From Mucor racemosus (taxonomy: Eukaryota; Mucoromycota; Mucoromycetes; Mucorales; Mucoraceae), in assembly GCA_027405735.1 (NCBI GenBank), contig JAPEHQ010000001.1, positions 1,116,001 through 1,180,000 on the forward strand: 64,000 nucleotides of DNA, in the 5' to 3' direction. A program made the translations under genes and the position numbers. The notes below the pieces were generated by a model, which saw only the letters and a program-made list of their open reading frames with translations, made no database searches and was not told the DNA's origin. Of the stretch, positions 12,291 through 23,224 are shown piece by piece. Numbering within the stretch: the stretch's first letter is position 1; the number at the start of each line of letters is the position of its first letter.

Positions 12291-13264
12291 TTATTTCTTC
12301 CGAATATTCAAACAAAATTTGCGAAGATTTGTATGTAAATATTTTGAATTCAAATATTTCCTAAACATTGAATCCAACGGAAGCATTAAGGTTCTTTCTG
12401 AAAATGCAGATTTTGTTTTCAAAATGTACTGGATTTTGTGATACAATTCTGCACAATTTGCATGGATATCGACATTTAATGATATATCAGCAATACGCGC
12501 TTTAGGCATTATAGATTCTTATGTGGCAACAAAATTGAGACTTCATGTGTCACTGATACCAGATATCAGACAAGTATTTATCACACTGTTTATTCATAGA
12601 TTTGTAATATAAACAGCGTTAATTACTTACATTTTTATGAGTACCTACCGTAGTATTAGGGTCACCATGTATTATACACACCAATGCTACCAATTCTTTA
12701 TAAATTTATGGAGAATGTATATATGAGTAATGCTACGGCATTTACACACATGAGAAATAACAGCAAAATCAAATACTGTGTCTCTACGGGTATCAACCTT
12801 GTTTACACCAACAATTTTGCTCAAAATTTATCTTACAGACCAAAAAATAAAACAATTTTTCAAAAATAACAACAATAATAATAAGCTGCCTATTTTTTTT
12901 AGGTAATTATCTTGTATCATGCATGAATTCATTTTACTTGAATATAAATTGTTATTTTTGAAATTTATAGAAAGCCGTACAATCATCTCATGTGATTATT
13001 ATTCAAGCATTTCCGAGAATGAGTATTTATATAATTGAATAAAGAGCAATTTATGATGTCTGTTTCTCCTTTTCTAGGCATTTCTAATATGTACGTACAT
13101 CATATAAACTAAATCTAATATTCGTTCTGTTCATGTGCTTTTTATTTTCATGTAATGATTAACATTGGGGTGAATATTATTAAATACCTATGGTGATGGG
13201 CTGTGTGAGTCTGTCGAATTGTTTATATATGAATGTATTCCGTTTGCAGTGTGTAACAGGTAAT
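12291..13264. other. Gene-free AT-rich stretch
   Basis: It contains only short chance frames (the longest about 72 codons on the minus strand, 12291-12509), with no known domain and no other copy in the window. The last part is presumably the 3' flank of the small gene that follows. Confidence 0.4.
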
Positions 13265-13615
13265 TTATAGAAATCTCCAGACATCTATTTGCATGACGAT
13301 TGAAATCCTATATTTTACACCTAAATAACTAAGATGGTTTGATTTTGGAAATACTCGTACTCTTTTTACGCTTGGAAAATGACTATCTTGTATATCTACA
13401 AATGTACCTTGAAGATCTAATGTATGATCTAATTTATATTGGTTTGGCGTATCAAATGGAATCCATTTATTGTTCATAAAGACAAGCCATGTGCAATAAC
13501 GTGGCTCCAACAAAAATGCCGAATTACTGGAACTTGAAGTATTTGTAATTGCGTTATTCACAGAAGAAGAAAGTGGTAAAAAAATGTTATTATGCTTCAA
13601 AGAGGCAGTCAGCAT
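13265..13615 (-). CDS. Small uncharacterised protein with a WWE-like segment
   Basis: A single-exon frame of 116 residues. After a Ser/Asn-rich N-terminal third (about residues 1-35) comes YCTWLVFMNNKWIPFDTPNQ, reminiscent of the aromatic pattern of WWE domains (W...W.PF(D/Y)...Q/N). A basic stretch follows (FPSVKRVRVFPKSNHLSYLG, about residues 80-99). WWE domains in other proteins bind poly-ADP-ribose or ubiquitin-pathway partners, but the similarity here is only a pattern and may be misleading. The sequence is single-copy in the window, unlike the surrounding repeats. It lies 105 bp from the 3' end of the inhibitor-2 gene on the same strand. A missed upstream exon is possible. Confidence 0.5.
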   Translation of the reverse strand: MLTASLKHNNIFLPLSSSVNNAITNTSSSSNSAFLLEPRYCTWLVFMNNKWIPFDTPNQYKLDHTLDLQGTFVDIQDSHFPSVKRVRVFPKSNHLSYLGVKYRISIVMQIDVWRFL

Positions 13616-13720
13616 AGTATATAGAAAAGACTGATAGAAAAAAAAAGAGGCAAAGGAATGATGAAAACCTTTTATTTAAATACTACACTATAAGTTACTG
13701 GGTGGGAAATCATCAATTCT

Positions 13721-14421
13721 TCAAAGCAACGTTTTGTCATCATCGCTATCATCTTGCAATTTTTCATGTAACACATCACCGGCATGATAATAATGTTGAG
13801 CTCTTTTTCTTTCAAATTCTTCATGACGTTTTCGAGCTTAAGATGCATGTTAGGTAATCTCCACATTTTCGGATAAAACAAACATACCTGTTTCTTCCTT
13901 GTCTTGCTTTTCTTTCTCATCTACTTTTTGCCACTCATCTGGTTCATTTGCAAATGCGATGCCTGATTTTTTGGGTGTTTCAGGTACTTTTTCAGCATCT
14001 AACGCAAATTCTTCAGGCTCTTCGTGTGCGGCTCTTATATTTTCAGGAAGATCTATGCGTTGTACCGGCTTATTAATAACAGGCTTATCTTTTAAATACA
14101 AACATATACCTTCCCAATTTGTAACTTTATCCGTGGCAAAATCATACCTGATGTAGGGCGTGTTGGGCTCATCTACTTTCATTAAAACTTGTTCTTTCTG
14201 CTGCTTTTCAGTAGTTTTGAGCTTATTTTCGTCCCATTTTAACCTATCTCCATAACACATGAGTATTTACTTTTATACTTTTTTCTAGATGTTTCCTACT
14301 TGTGCTCAGGTGTTTCATGTTTCTCAAAGTTGTGAGATCTTTGCAATATACCTTTAGTTGGTGATTTCGGAAATTCAGGTGAGTAATGAGGTGTCTTTTT
14401 GTTATCAATGTTGTTTGACAT
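13721..14421 (-). CDS. GLC8: Protein phosphatase 1 regulatory inhibitor-2 (Glc8/IPP-2 family)
   Basis: Three exons (14300-14421, 13888-14243, 13721-13836) with introns of 56 and 51 nt encode 197 residues. Family motifs are all present in order: KGILQR (residues 23-28), the KLKWDE block (41-46), MKVDEPNTPY (62-71), whose Thr69 corresponds to the GSK3/CDK-phosphorylated Thr of inhibitor-2, and a C-terminal helix with RKRAQHYYHAGDVLH (170-184) followed by an acidic tail. In animals and yeast the protein binds and modulates the PP1 catalytic subunit (Glc7 in yeast) in cytosol and nucleus. The length is close to that of its relatives. The start is the first ATG of an exon that splices cleanly in frame. 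Both splice joins restore conserved motifs, so the model is well supported. Confidence 0.9.
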
Positions 14422-15314
14422 TTATTGTTCAGGTGAGAAAAGAAAACAACTTTTTGCAGGAAATATGGGTGCGGGATATTTCCTGCATTGGAATGGTCAC
14501 ATTCATAATCCAATTTGCATAAATAAACGTTTGCTCATTTTACATGCTTACATCCAACTCAAAAGGAACACAATATTCGAAATGTAATAATGCAATGGCA
14601 TTGATTTGTTATTTAAGTTACATTATCAAAAAGGTAGATAACTCTTTTATTGAACTTGTTCATTTCTTGTTATTTGACTGTATGCATCTTTCAATTTTAT
14701 CAATATTGTCTACTGAATATTTGCATAAATATATTGTCAAAATTCGTTTTTTAAACCTATTTTACATGTCTGTACTTATGCGATTATAATAGCAGCTGTT
14801 ATCCTGTGATAAACGAGCAAATGCATCTACAGTATATACCAGATTTAAGGCGCTATGCTTATAAAGTTTATTTTGCACTACTTTTTAGATTACTTTCTTA
14901 TTATGAATCACTGTTTAAGTACTACAAAATAAATTATAGAGGCTTCTGTTTATATATAAAGGATATAGTTGGTAACTTTTGGTATCAAGCAACATATCTG
15001 ATGTAAAAAAACGAAGTATACAAACATTTTATATATAGAGAAATCCCTTAAAATTATCAGTGTGATGATTTATTACACTGCCAAAGATCCAGGAGGATAA
15101 CAGAGTTTACTTAAAGAATCAATACAGAAGAGTTTTTGGAATTATTTTGATACAATGACTAAACCAGGGGAAACTAGAAAAGTTCAAATATAATGTGCGT
15201 TTTTATTTGAAATTGAATTTTCAACGTGTAAGATGCTGTTATAAATATTCAAAAAATGCATAACAATGAAAACGAGTGTTTATAATAGATTGCTTTTGTT
15301 TTTAATCTATTATC
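14422..15314. other. Intergenic region between divergent genes
   Basis: About 0.9 kb shared upstream DNA of the inhibitor-2 gene and the rightward gene at 15315. Short frames exist on the plus strand but show no domain or conservation cue. It presumably holds both promoters. Confidence 0.4.
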
Positions 15315-16115
15315 TTGAAATTTGAGAGAGATAAAATTTTTTATACATTGAAATTTGAGAAATGTATCCTTACTTTTGCTGCATTCACAAGATTACCAGT
15401 CCTACAAATTGCTGTAAATTTGTCTGTTTGCGCGAAAAGTAATGTATTCTCGACACGTTTAGTAATGACTTTATCTATAACAATAGTAATAGGATATCTC
15501 ACCATTCCATTTGTAATCAAAAGTTCAACACAAGCACTTACTGCAGAAGAAGAGGAAGAAAATGAATTAGGCACTCCTCAATGGGCATTTGGTAATACCA
15601 TTAGTGTATCTTGCTTTGTCCAGTCTCCTCCTAATATATACCCAACCCTTGAAAAGCATGTCTTGCAACTTGCTACATCTTCTCATCGTTTTGAAGAAGA
15701 AACATTAATACTGTTATCTCAAGCACTCAAACAAAACAAGACACCCACAGGAAAAGCAACACATGGCCTTATAAATATTTCGTCAGATCTGTTGGGTATC
15801 TTATCTTGCACAGATCAATCAACTGTATTCACACTACAAATAGTTCAGTATGACAATACATCACAAGATCAAGAGATCAAAAGTTACATAGCTCCTGATA
15901 TTAATACAGTACCTGATATTGAGCAATGTGCAAAACCAGTCGAAATGATGGAATTGTGTCAAATGTGGCCCAATTCTCAACCACAACTTATTAAGTTAGC
16001 AAGCCAAGTTTATAAAATGGCAAGTTTATACGGATATTGGGATTATTGGAGGGTGTTTGAAGGCATTTGTGAAAGACATCAAATTTCTGCAAATCAACTT
16101 GTGAATAGTAAATAA
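15315..16115 (+). CDS. Uncharacterised membrane-anchored protein
   Basis: Open frame of 266 residues ending TAA, with no intron needed. A hydrophobic segment, MTLSITIVIGYLTIPFVI (residues 51-68), is followed by an acidic run (EEEEENE) and a soluble C-terminal domain with two Cys-containing stretches and a tryptophan/tyrosine-rich end (YGYWDYWRVFEGICERHQIS). Met51 (15465) is an alternative start that would make the hydrophobic segment an N-terminal signal anchor, and I consider it at least as likely as the first ATG. I do not recognise the family. It is convergent with the Trk transporter gene, whose stop lies 83 bp away. Real-gene status is supported by composition and by the absence of repeats. 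Confidence 0.6.
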   Translation: MKFERDKIFYTLKFEKCILTFAAFTRLPVLQIAVNLSVCAKSNVFSTRLVMTLSITIVIGYLTIPFVIKSSTQALTAEEEEENELGTPQWAFGNTISVSCFVQSPPNIYPTLEKHVLQLATSSHRFEEETLILLSQALKQNKTPTGKATHGLINISSDLLGILSCTDQSTVFTLQIVQYDNTSQDQEIKSYIAPDINTVPDIEQCAKPVEMMELCQMWPNSQPQLIKLASQVYKMASLYGYWDYWRVFEGICERHQISANQLVNSK

Positions 16116-16198
16116 TAATAATAATAAAAAAAAAAGGATCACTTTATATATGCATAAAGAGGGTATATATGGAATAATAAAAAACAAAAAAAAAATGT

Positions 16199-18853
16199 CT
16201 ACAATGTACAAGATCTAGTATAAATTAAATGATCGGGCGATCCTTGAACACCAGTACTAGTGGCGCTGTCGTTTACAAGTTGTAAAGACACAGAAGTATT
16301 TCGTCTTCTTTCATTGTCTTCCTTTTCTTTTTCAGCAAGCGCATCAGAAGGTAACAAGATAGATCTATCAATAGAAGCGGGCAAACCTATTAAATATGTA
16401 TTAGTATCATGTATCATTATTATAAAACACTTAATATTTACCTCTGTGTCTTCCTCTGTACATGAGTATAATCAAAACAAGCTTACTTAAAGTACGATAT
16501 TGACCCGCTTGTGAAGTAGCTGTATTAGGATAACCAGTAGATGCACCCACATTACCAAAAGCTGAAACGCATTCATAAATCACTGTGGCTATGGTCACCG
16601 GGGATGGTGACATGATTGATTCAGCTTCAATAACACAGATGCAGAAGATGCCTGTAATGACCCAGCAAATATCACTCGTCAATTGTCGTTGAATTTGAGT
16701 AATAACAAAGAAATCTGGTCCTTTTAATAACTTTTTAGTGCCCTGAGCAATACTTGTCATTGTAGAATGTCTTTTTAATTTGATAAATGGAGCCTCCGCT
16801 AAATCATCATCGGAAAACTTTACAGGCTCTTCATCTTCACCTCTAAAGATACCCAATGCACGTTCCTATATTTAGGTTAGTTTTGTTTAATTAGTAAATG
16901 TCATTCAAAATAGATTTACTTGATAAATGTTACTGTTTCGCATTGAAATAGCCACGGGATAAACACTAATGTACATTGCAATTATGTAGACAAGTTGAGC
17001 ACCTGGGTTGATATCTGCAAGACTGACAACACTGAAACCAGCTGTAATTGTTATATAAATATGAGTCAAACTTGCATAAACGTCATATATGTAAACTTAC
17101 CATTTCTAGTGGCTACAGATTGGAATAACCCATCGAGAAACCTTGAACCCCAACTAATACCAGCTAATACAGGTAACCAATAATTCAATGCAAGAAAGCA
17201 GATCAATTCCACCAGAGTAATTGCAATCAGTACAATCAATAGCCACCATGTTTGAGTTGAAGGAAATAATGTTGTATAGCATCTACGAGGATGATCTAAT
17301 AAATAGCGAAACGTTTCACGACGCATTACTTTACTTTTGGGTGTCAAAACGTAACAAGTCCAAATAATAAATCTTAATAAAATGGCAAAAGCAGTGTTCC
17401 CTACCAAAATCAACAAAATGGCCAAAATCAAAGGTGCTGGAGCATTTTGAAAAGGTGACATACTTGCATCTAAATGATTTAAACCCAAGTTTGTAAAGGC
17501 AGATAAACTCATGAAAAAGCTAAAGAACCATGGATCGACAGGACCACTTGCATTTGATGTTAATAACACTTCTTGTGCATAGGAAGAGGCAGCTATATAA
17601 ATACGGAAGAAGAAGCCAAAAGATATAATAAAGCCTAAATAGTAGATTGGTACAATTCTAGCAAGCATTTCCAAAGCACGATATTCTGTGCCTCCAATTC
17701 GATAACGTTCGTTTTTTGTAAGTTCTGATTTTGCTGATGGTTGTCTCATGATTTCATATTCTGAATTTGTACGATGCAATGGCAATTGTTCGATATGATT
17801 AGCGTTGTCTTCGTTTCTATTTTGTAAAAGCTTTCTACGTTCACGTTCACGAAGTACATTGGTATCTTCTCTAAATGTAATTTGTTGATTGTTATTTGTA
17901 TTTGTTGTATTTGATGTATTATTTACAGGTTTGTCGTTTTGTTCGTCTAAAAATGAAATAGCCGTTTTTTCATGTTCTTGTGATAAATTGCCATCAGTAC
18001 TAACATTACTATTTCTTCTACTATTACATGGCGTGGGATCACAAGGATGTGTGCCTGTAATGCAATCCGTATTATCATTTTCATTGCCATCATTTAGGCT
18101 ATCTTGTCTTTCGTCATTACTATTAGGATAATGTTCCATTTGAATTGAACTGTAATTTGCATCACTAGGACTAGTACTGCAATTACTATCATTGTAATTA
18201 TAATTAGGGTGGTGTACTACAATATCTTTAGTTCTAGTTGCATGTGTATCAAATGAACCTCTCTTTTTAGGATTGAAAAACGATAGTTTTCTAGAATTTT
18301 GAGCAGGTGTGGAGCGTATAGAAATCATAGACATACGACGTCGAATCGGACCCACAATGATATCAGATTTCCTACTTGCCTTGGTGGTAGTTGTACTACT
18401 GCCATCGGATGATATCCGCTGTTGCTCTTCTTTTTCCTGTCCTTGCTGTTCTCTTAGTAGTTTTTGCTGTTTGTATTCTTCTTTTCGTTTCTTGTTATAT
18501 TCCAATTCTTTTTCAAATCTTTTTGAAAAGTAATATCTTCGAACCATCACCACGACAAATGAGACAGTAACATGTGATCCCAAAAAAGCACTTAGGTATA
18601 ATAACACCATATGGTAAGTTGACATGGCGGACATGGCAATAGTGTTTAATCCAGTATCAGTTGAACCAGTAGTAGCCATAAATAGCGCATCAATGTAATG
18701 CCAATCTGTGCCTGACTCACAGTAATATAGCCCGGAAAACACAAAAACAAGTGCTAAAATGTATAGATAATGTAACTCTAGAAAATGAATTCGAGTATCC
18801 CAAAACCGATACAATGATCTACTGAATCGATTCATTTTTTCTTGTTGTATCAT
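16199..18853 (-). CDS. TRK1: Trk-type high-affinity potassium transporter
   Basis: Four exons (17101-18853, 16920-17041, 16442-16865, 16199-16386; introns of 59, 54 and 55 nt) encode 828 residues. All four pore loops of the fungal Trk/HKT fold are visible: TTGSTDTGLN (61-70), FMSLSAFTNLGLNHLD, then ATRNAGFSVV (across the first intron), and SAFGNVGASTGYP. Between the first and second MPM units lies a hydrophilic loop of roughly 290 residues rich in Ser, Asn, Arg and Glu, as in yeast Trk1. The end includes RGLPASIDRSILLPS, a conserved fungal Trk element. The protein imports K+ across the plasma membrane. Met1 and Met7 are both plausible starts. Confidence 0.95.
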
Positions 18854-19289
18854 GAATGTATAAATAGAAGAGAAAGAGAAGATAGATGGAATAAAAAGAA
18901 AGGAAAAAAGAAATTTTATACGAAAAAACGAGCTATTTCATTAGTCCAACATTAAATAGCCGCCAAAATCAAAAACATCCACTGTAAATTGTTATCATTT
19001 CTCATTCTCTTTCTTTGGCTATTGACAAGGCCTTGATTTATAAACAAGTGCAACCAAAACTAAACATATAATATCCCAGTGTTATAAAATGACTATAAAA
19101 AGCAATTTGTGTTCATTTTTACCCAAGAAATCTCTTCAACAAAACAAGAAAAAAAAAAAGTTATTCAAATTTATTTGATTGTGGGGGGAGGGGGAAGGTT
19201 ATTTTGAGGAATTTTTACTCAATTTTGAGATTATTTAGAGATAGCAGGGACGAGATGGATGGATGCAGAGGGGGAGGGGGGGTATGTTG
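18854..19289. other. Intergenic region between the Trk and PPR genes
   Basis: Upstream region of the Trk gene and 3' flank of the PPR gene. It contains a G-rich strand (GGGGGGAGGGGGAAGG near 19181 and GGGGGAGGGGGGG near 19270), that is, pyrimidine-rich on the coding strand of the PPR transcript just past its stop. No gene is seen. Confidence 0.45.
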
Positions 19290-20564
19290 TTATTTTTTTT
19301 TTCTATTTTCCTCGTGCACATCTTTAGCCAATAGTGCAGCAAAGCATTGCTGAGCTAATTTCGCCTTTGGATCCACTTCTTGGATTGTATTTATAATTTG
19401 ATGAGCTGCTTCTTCATCATTCATGTCTATACATGCTTCTACTATTTTACATAAAACTCGACTACTTGGTTTATATCCCTGTCCTAATAAATCATACGTT
19501 AATGATAATGCTGAAGGTAATTGTCTTTTGTTGGAAAATCCAATGATGATTTTGTGTAATTGACCTAGACATTTTCGATCTAATTTTTGTTGCCTTGATT
19601 TAACATCTAAATATACTTGCTCTCCACTTGATAGTTTTCCATTTAGCCCGTAATACGATAACAGCTTAAATATCATATCATTTGGTATATTTTCAGTGCT
19701 TGTCATAAGTACTGCTTGCCATAATCTGTCCAAGGTTCGATAATTATCATCATTTGTCGGTAATGATATGTAATATGTAATGAATGATTCAAAAATACGG
19801 AAATCAGCTGCCACATTATGCTGTATCATGAGTGAAAATATTCGACTAGCTGACGGTTGATCTTGTAAAAAGAGATGCACATCAATTAAAATTTGGTAAC
19901 TTTTCGAATTCGTTAAATTCCTCTCCTGTGCCAGTTTTAATAATCCTTCGGCATCTTGTAATTGTTTGTCCTTTACACATCCCACAATTGCTGCATTCCA
20001 ACATTCAATATCTTCTACTGTATGAAGACTATCCAATTTCAAAAACATTGCCTTCATATTAGGATGTCCTTTGAAAGACATGGATATGACAGCTTTCTTT
20101 AATTTCGGCCATGGATTTTTCTTGGGTAATTCCAATCTTAAAAATTCTTCAAACCATAATTCCATTCGTTTATTTTGTTTATGTGTTCTATGCCGTTGTA
20201 ATGATATTCCCATAAGCAATTGAAGGTAATTTTGGCTAGTAGGTTGAAATCCTTTTTCTTTCATTTCTTCGATAATAGCTAACGCATCCAGTTGGCCTTG
20301 CTCTCGTTTTTTAAATGTCAATGCATATGCTTTCAGCTTTTGATTATATTCATACATTTGTTTGCATCTTGCTGTTTTAGCTGCTATGGTATCGGATATT
20401 ATGGCTCCAGTTTCTATTGTTTCGGTTGCAATGGTAGCATTTTTGACGTGCTCCACAACTGAAGAAGATAATTTTCGTCGCTGTATATTTGGCTTTGTGG
20501 TCGCCATAAATAAAGACCTGAATACATTATGGCAAACAAACTTGTTGCCACAGTGAATGGACAT
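19290..20564 (-). CDS. Pentatricopeptide-repeat protein, probably mitochondrial
   Basis: A single exon of 424 residues. The N-terminus is basic, hydroxylated and low in acidic residues (to about residue 40, including NIQRRKLSSSVVEHVKNAT), typical of a mitochondrial presequence. Helical hairpin repeats of about 35 residues follow: LDALAIIEEMKEKGFQPTSQ near residue 95, LQDAEGLLKLAQERNLTNSK near 205, ASRIFSLMIQHNVAADFRIF near 240, and PSALSLTYDLLGQGYKPSSR near 350. PPR proteins bind organelle RNA and act in its processing, stability or translation. Which transcript this one serves cannot be told. The C-terminus is a short basic tail. The gene points away from the PP2A subunit gene. Confidence 0.8.
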   Translation of the reverse strand: MSIHCGNKFVCHNVFRSLFMATTKPNIQRRKLSSSVVEHVKNATIATETIETGAIISDTIAAKTARCKQMYEYNQKLKAYALTFKKREQGQLDALAIIEEMKEKGFQPTSQNYLQLLMGISLQRHRTHKQNKRMELWFEEFLRLELPKKNPWPKLKKAVISMSFKGHPNMKAMFLKLDSLHTVEDIECWNAAIVGCVKDKQLQDAEGLLKLAQERNLTNSKSYQILIDVHLFLQDQPSASRIFSLMIQHNVAADFRIFESFITYYISLPTNDDNYRTLDRLWQAVLMTSTENIPNDMIFKLLSYYGLNGKLSSGEQVYLDVKSRQQKLDRKCLGQLHKIIIGFSNKRQLPSALSLTYDLLGQGYKPSSRVLCKIVEACIDMNDEEAAHQIINTIQEVDPKAKLAQQCFAALLAKDVHEENRKKK

Positions 20565-21128
20565 GTGGGTTGGGGGTATTGGATTGTGAAAAGTGTAAGA
20601 AAAACGAAAAAGAAATCAAAGCTTTAAATGACAGACGTTTGGTATAGTTACTAGATTTTACTTGAACCCATTGAGCAGCGACCCCAGCCTCACTTCCTTG
20701 CCGGTTGGGACCTTCACCGGGCCTTGAATAGATTAAAAGGAGGGTGTAAAGGATTAAGCTTCATTCACAAGGTATCACGAATATCTGTTTGAAGCTGACA
20801 TCACTCATATATTCAACATTTTTCTCGATATATACAGTGTTCACAGCTAAAATTCTCGAGAAAATTGTGATAAAATCAAAAGAAATGAGTATGGTATTAA
20901 TCTCAACCAGTTAAAAATGTATTTGCTCGAGTACCTTTACTGAAAAACCATTATGAACTCCTTGATTAAACATTGTTGAACATGGCTGGCATTTAAAAAG
21001 CAATTTAGATGTATGAATGCAATCCCAATATACACAAAAATATTTTCTTTTTCCCTTTCTCTTTTCTTTAAACCTATCCCTCTCTTTTTCTTTGTGTGTA
21101 TTTTATTGATTCGATCCAAGTACATATT
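20565..21128. other. Divergent intergenic region with a GC-rich block
   Basis: Shared upstream region of the PPR and PP2A B-subunit genes. 20669-20726 is strikingly GC-rich for this window (GAGCAGCGACCCCAGCC..., CCGGTTGGGACCTTCACCGG), and a CT-rich tract (21040-21095) lies just before the PP2A start. I recognise no RNA gene in the GC block. Confidence 0.5.
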
Positions 21129-22948
21129 ATGTCTGAAGAACATAACTGGAAATTTGCTCAGTGCTTTGGTGATAAAGGCGACTCTGATGATATCACTGAT
21201 GGTAAGTTTTGTGCATCATTCATTCGTGATTTTAAAAGGGGAGAAAAGGAGAAACAGAAAGAGGGCAAAAAGAAATGAATAAAATGCTGATTTACATGTA
21301 TAGCCGATATCATCTCAACTGTTGAATTTGATCAAACTGGTGATTACCTTGCCACAGGTGATAAAGGTGGACGCGTTGTTTTATTCGAGCGAAATGAAAG
21401 CGTAAAGTGTACACTAAATTACTATCCAAGCATTTATTGAGCCTTTTTTTCCATGTAGAAAAAGAATTGCGAATATCGTTTTTATACCGAATTTCAATCT
21501 CATGAAGCAGAATTTGATTATTTAAAGAGTTTAGAGATTGAAGAAAAGATCAACAAGATCAAATGGTGTAAAAGACAGAATTCAGCTCACTTTTTATTAT
21601 CAACTAATGGTAAATTATCAGAATTTAACAATTGCAACATCTCGCTGACAGTTTCCTTTCTTTTTTCTTTAGACAAAACTATTAAATTATGGAAAGTATT
21701 TGATAAATCATTGAAATTGGTCACTGAAAATAGTATCGCCCCTAATAATATTCCTGTCAATACCCTTCGTTTACCAAAGTTGACTCATCACGATACCATT
21801 GTTGCTGCTGTACCAAGAAAGGTTTATGCAAATGGTAATTCTATATCTGGTACAAAAGCAGCGCATACTAACTTGTTTATTATAGCACATACTTATCACA
21901 TCAACTCTATATCTATCAACTCTGATAGCGAAACATACATTTCTGCTGATGATTTAAGAGTTAACCTTTGGAATTTGGATGTTTCAGATCAAAGTTTCAG
22001 TAAATATTACATGTACAAAGAAATGTGTATTCTAGCATCTAACAATTTATAACTAGACATTGTGGATATTAAACCCGCCAACATGGAAGAATTGACTGAA
22101 GTTATTACAGCTGCTGAATTCCATCCTGAACAATGCAATGTTTTCATGTACAGTTCTAGTAAGGGAACTATCAAGTTGAGTGATATGAGAGAATCTGCCT
22201 TGTGTGATCAACATGCTAAAGGTAAAAATGATTAAAAAAATGAATTTCGTTGATTTGGTTATTCATATTATTCCTAGTTTTCGAGGAAGCTGAAGACCCT
22301 GCTCATCGTTCATTCTTTTCTGAGATCATCTCTTCTGTCTCTGATATCAACTTTAGTCATGATGGTCGATACATTCTTTCAAGAGATTACTTGACATTGA
22401 AGATTTGGGATATTAACATGGATAACAAGCCTGTACAAACAATCAATATTCATGATCAATTAAGAGCTAGATTATGCGATTTGTATGAGAATGACTGTAT
22501 CTTTGACAAATTTGAATGTACTTTCAGTGGTGATGATAGGTAAGAGAAGACAGCTAATTTGCTACTATTCCTTTTTTTTTATCTAACTGTGTGTGTGTGT
22601 GTGTTTTTTTTGAAATAGTCATGTCATGACAGGTTCCTACAATAATATGTTCCATTTGTATGATCGTGAGGGTAAAACAGACATCGCTCTTCAAGCAGAT
22701 AAGAGTGCATTCAGATCTAAGCGTCTTGGTTCTTCAAAGAATAAAATGTCCATGGCAAGAAACTCAACCCCTAATGCTGACAATATGGACTTTAACAAGA
22801 AGATTTTGCATTCCTCTTGGCACCCACAAGAAAATACCATTGCTATTGCTGCAACCAATAATTTGTTTATTTTCACGTATGTGTAAAATCATGATTAGAA
22901 CACTCACCTTTCAATTACTAACATATTTTGTCATTTAGGGAGCAATAA
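21129..22948 (+). CDS. CDC55: PP2A regulatory subunit B (B55/PR55, Cdc55)
   Basis: Nine exons: 21129-21201, 21304-21401, 21459-21609, 21673-21834, 21886-21999, 22057-22221, 22278-22539, 22619-22876 and 22939-22948, the last coding only for the end of a Thr codon, Glu-Gln and the stop. The sum is 430 residues. Both PR55 signatures are intact: [15 protein letters not shown] (75-89) and [15 protein letters not shown] (161-175), the second formed across intron 4. The rest is a WD40 propeller (for example [15 protein letters not shown] and [12 protein letters not shown]). B55 targets the PP2A holoenzyme to its substrates and controls mitotic exit and morphogenesis. Every splice join restores the known family sequence. 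All introns are GT-AG and 51-102 nt. The 10-nt coding part of the last exon is notable. Confidence 0.95.
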
Positions 22949-23224
22949 TCTTTTATGCAAAAAATTAAGTTTTCAATTTTCACAGAAATGTATTCCACTT
23001 CCTGATTTCTTTTTTTTTTTAAAAAAAAAAATATGTATTTTAAACCTATCGCCCAGCTTCCTTCAATTATTTTCTTCGAAATTCCAAGTTTATGTTATTA
23101 ATAAAAAAAAAAAATCATTTAAAAATGTCGTATCAGAAAGCAATAAGAGCGTACATAGCTTTTATGGAGTGGATTGCAATAGACCTTCTATACTAACAAA
23201 AATTTTGAGCGTAGGGTCAATTTA

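Noticed and set aside
17889..18533. Plus-strand frames of 74-80 codons opposite the Trk gene
   Set aside because: They are antisense shadows of the Ser/Asn/Glu-rich hydrophilic loop of the transporter; no motif of their own.
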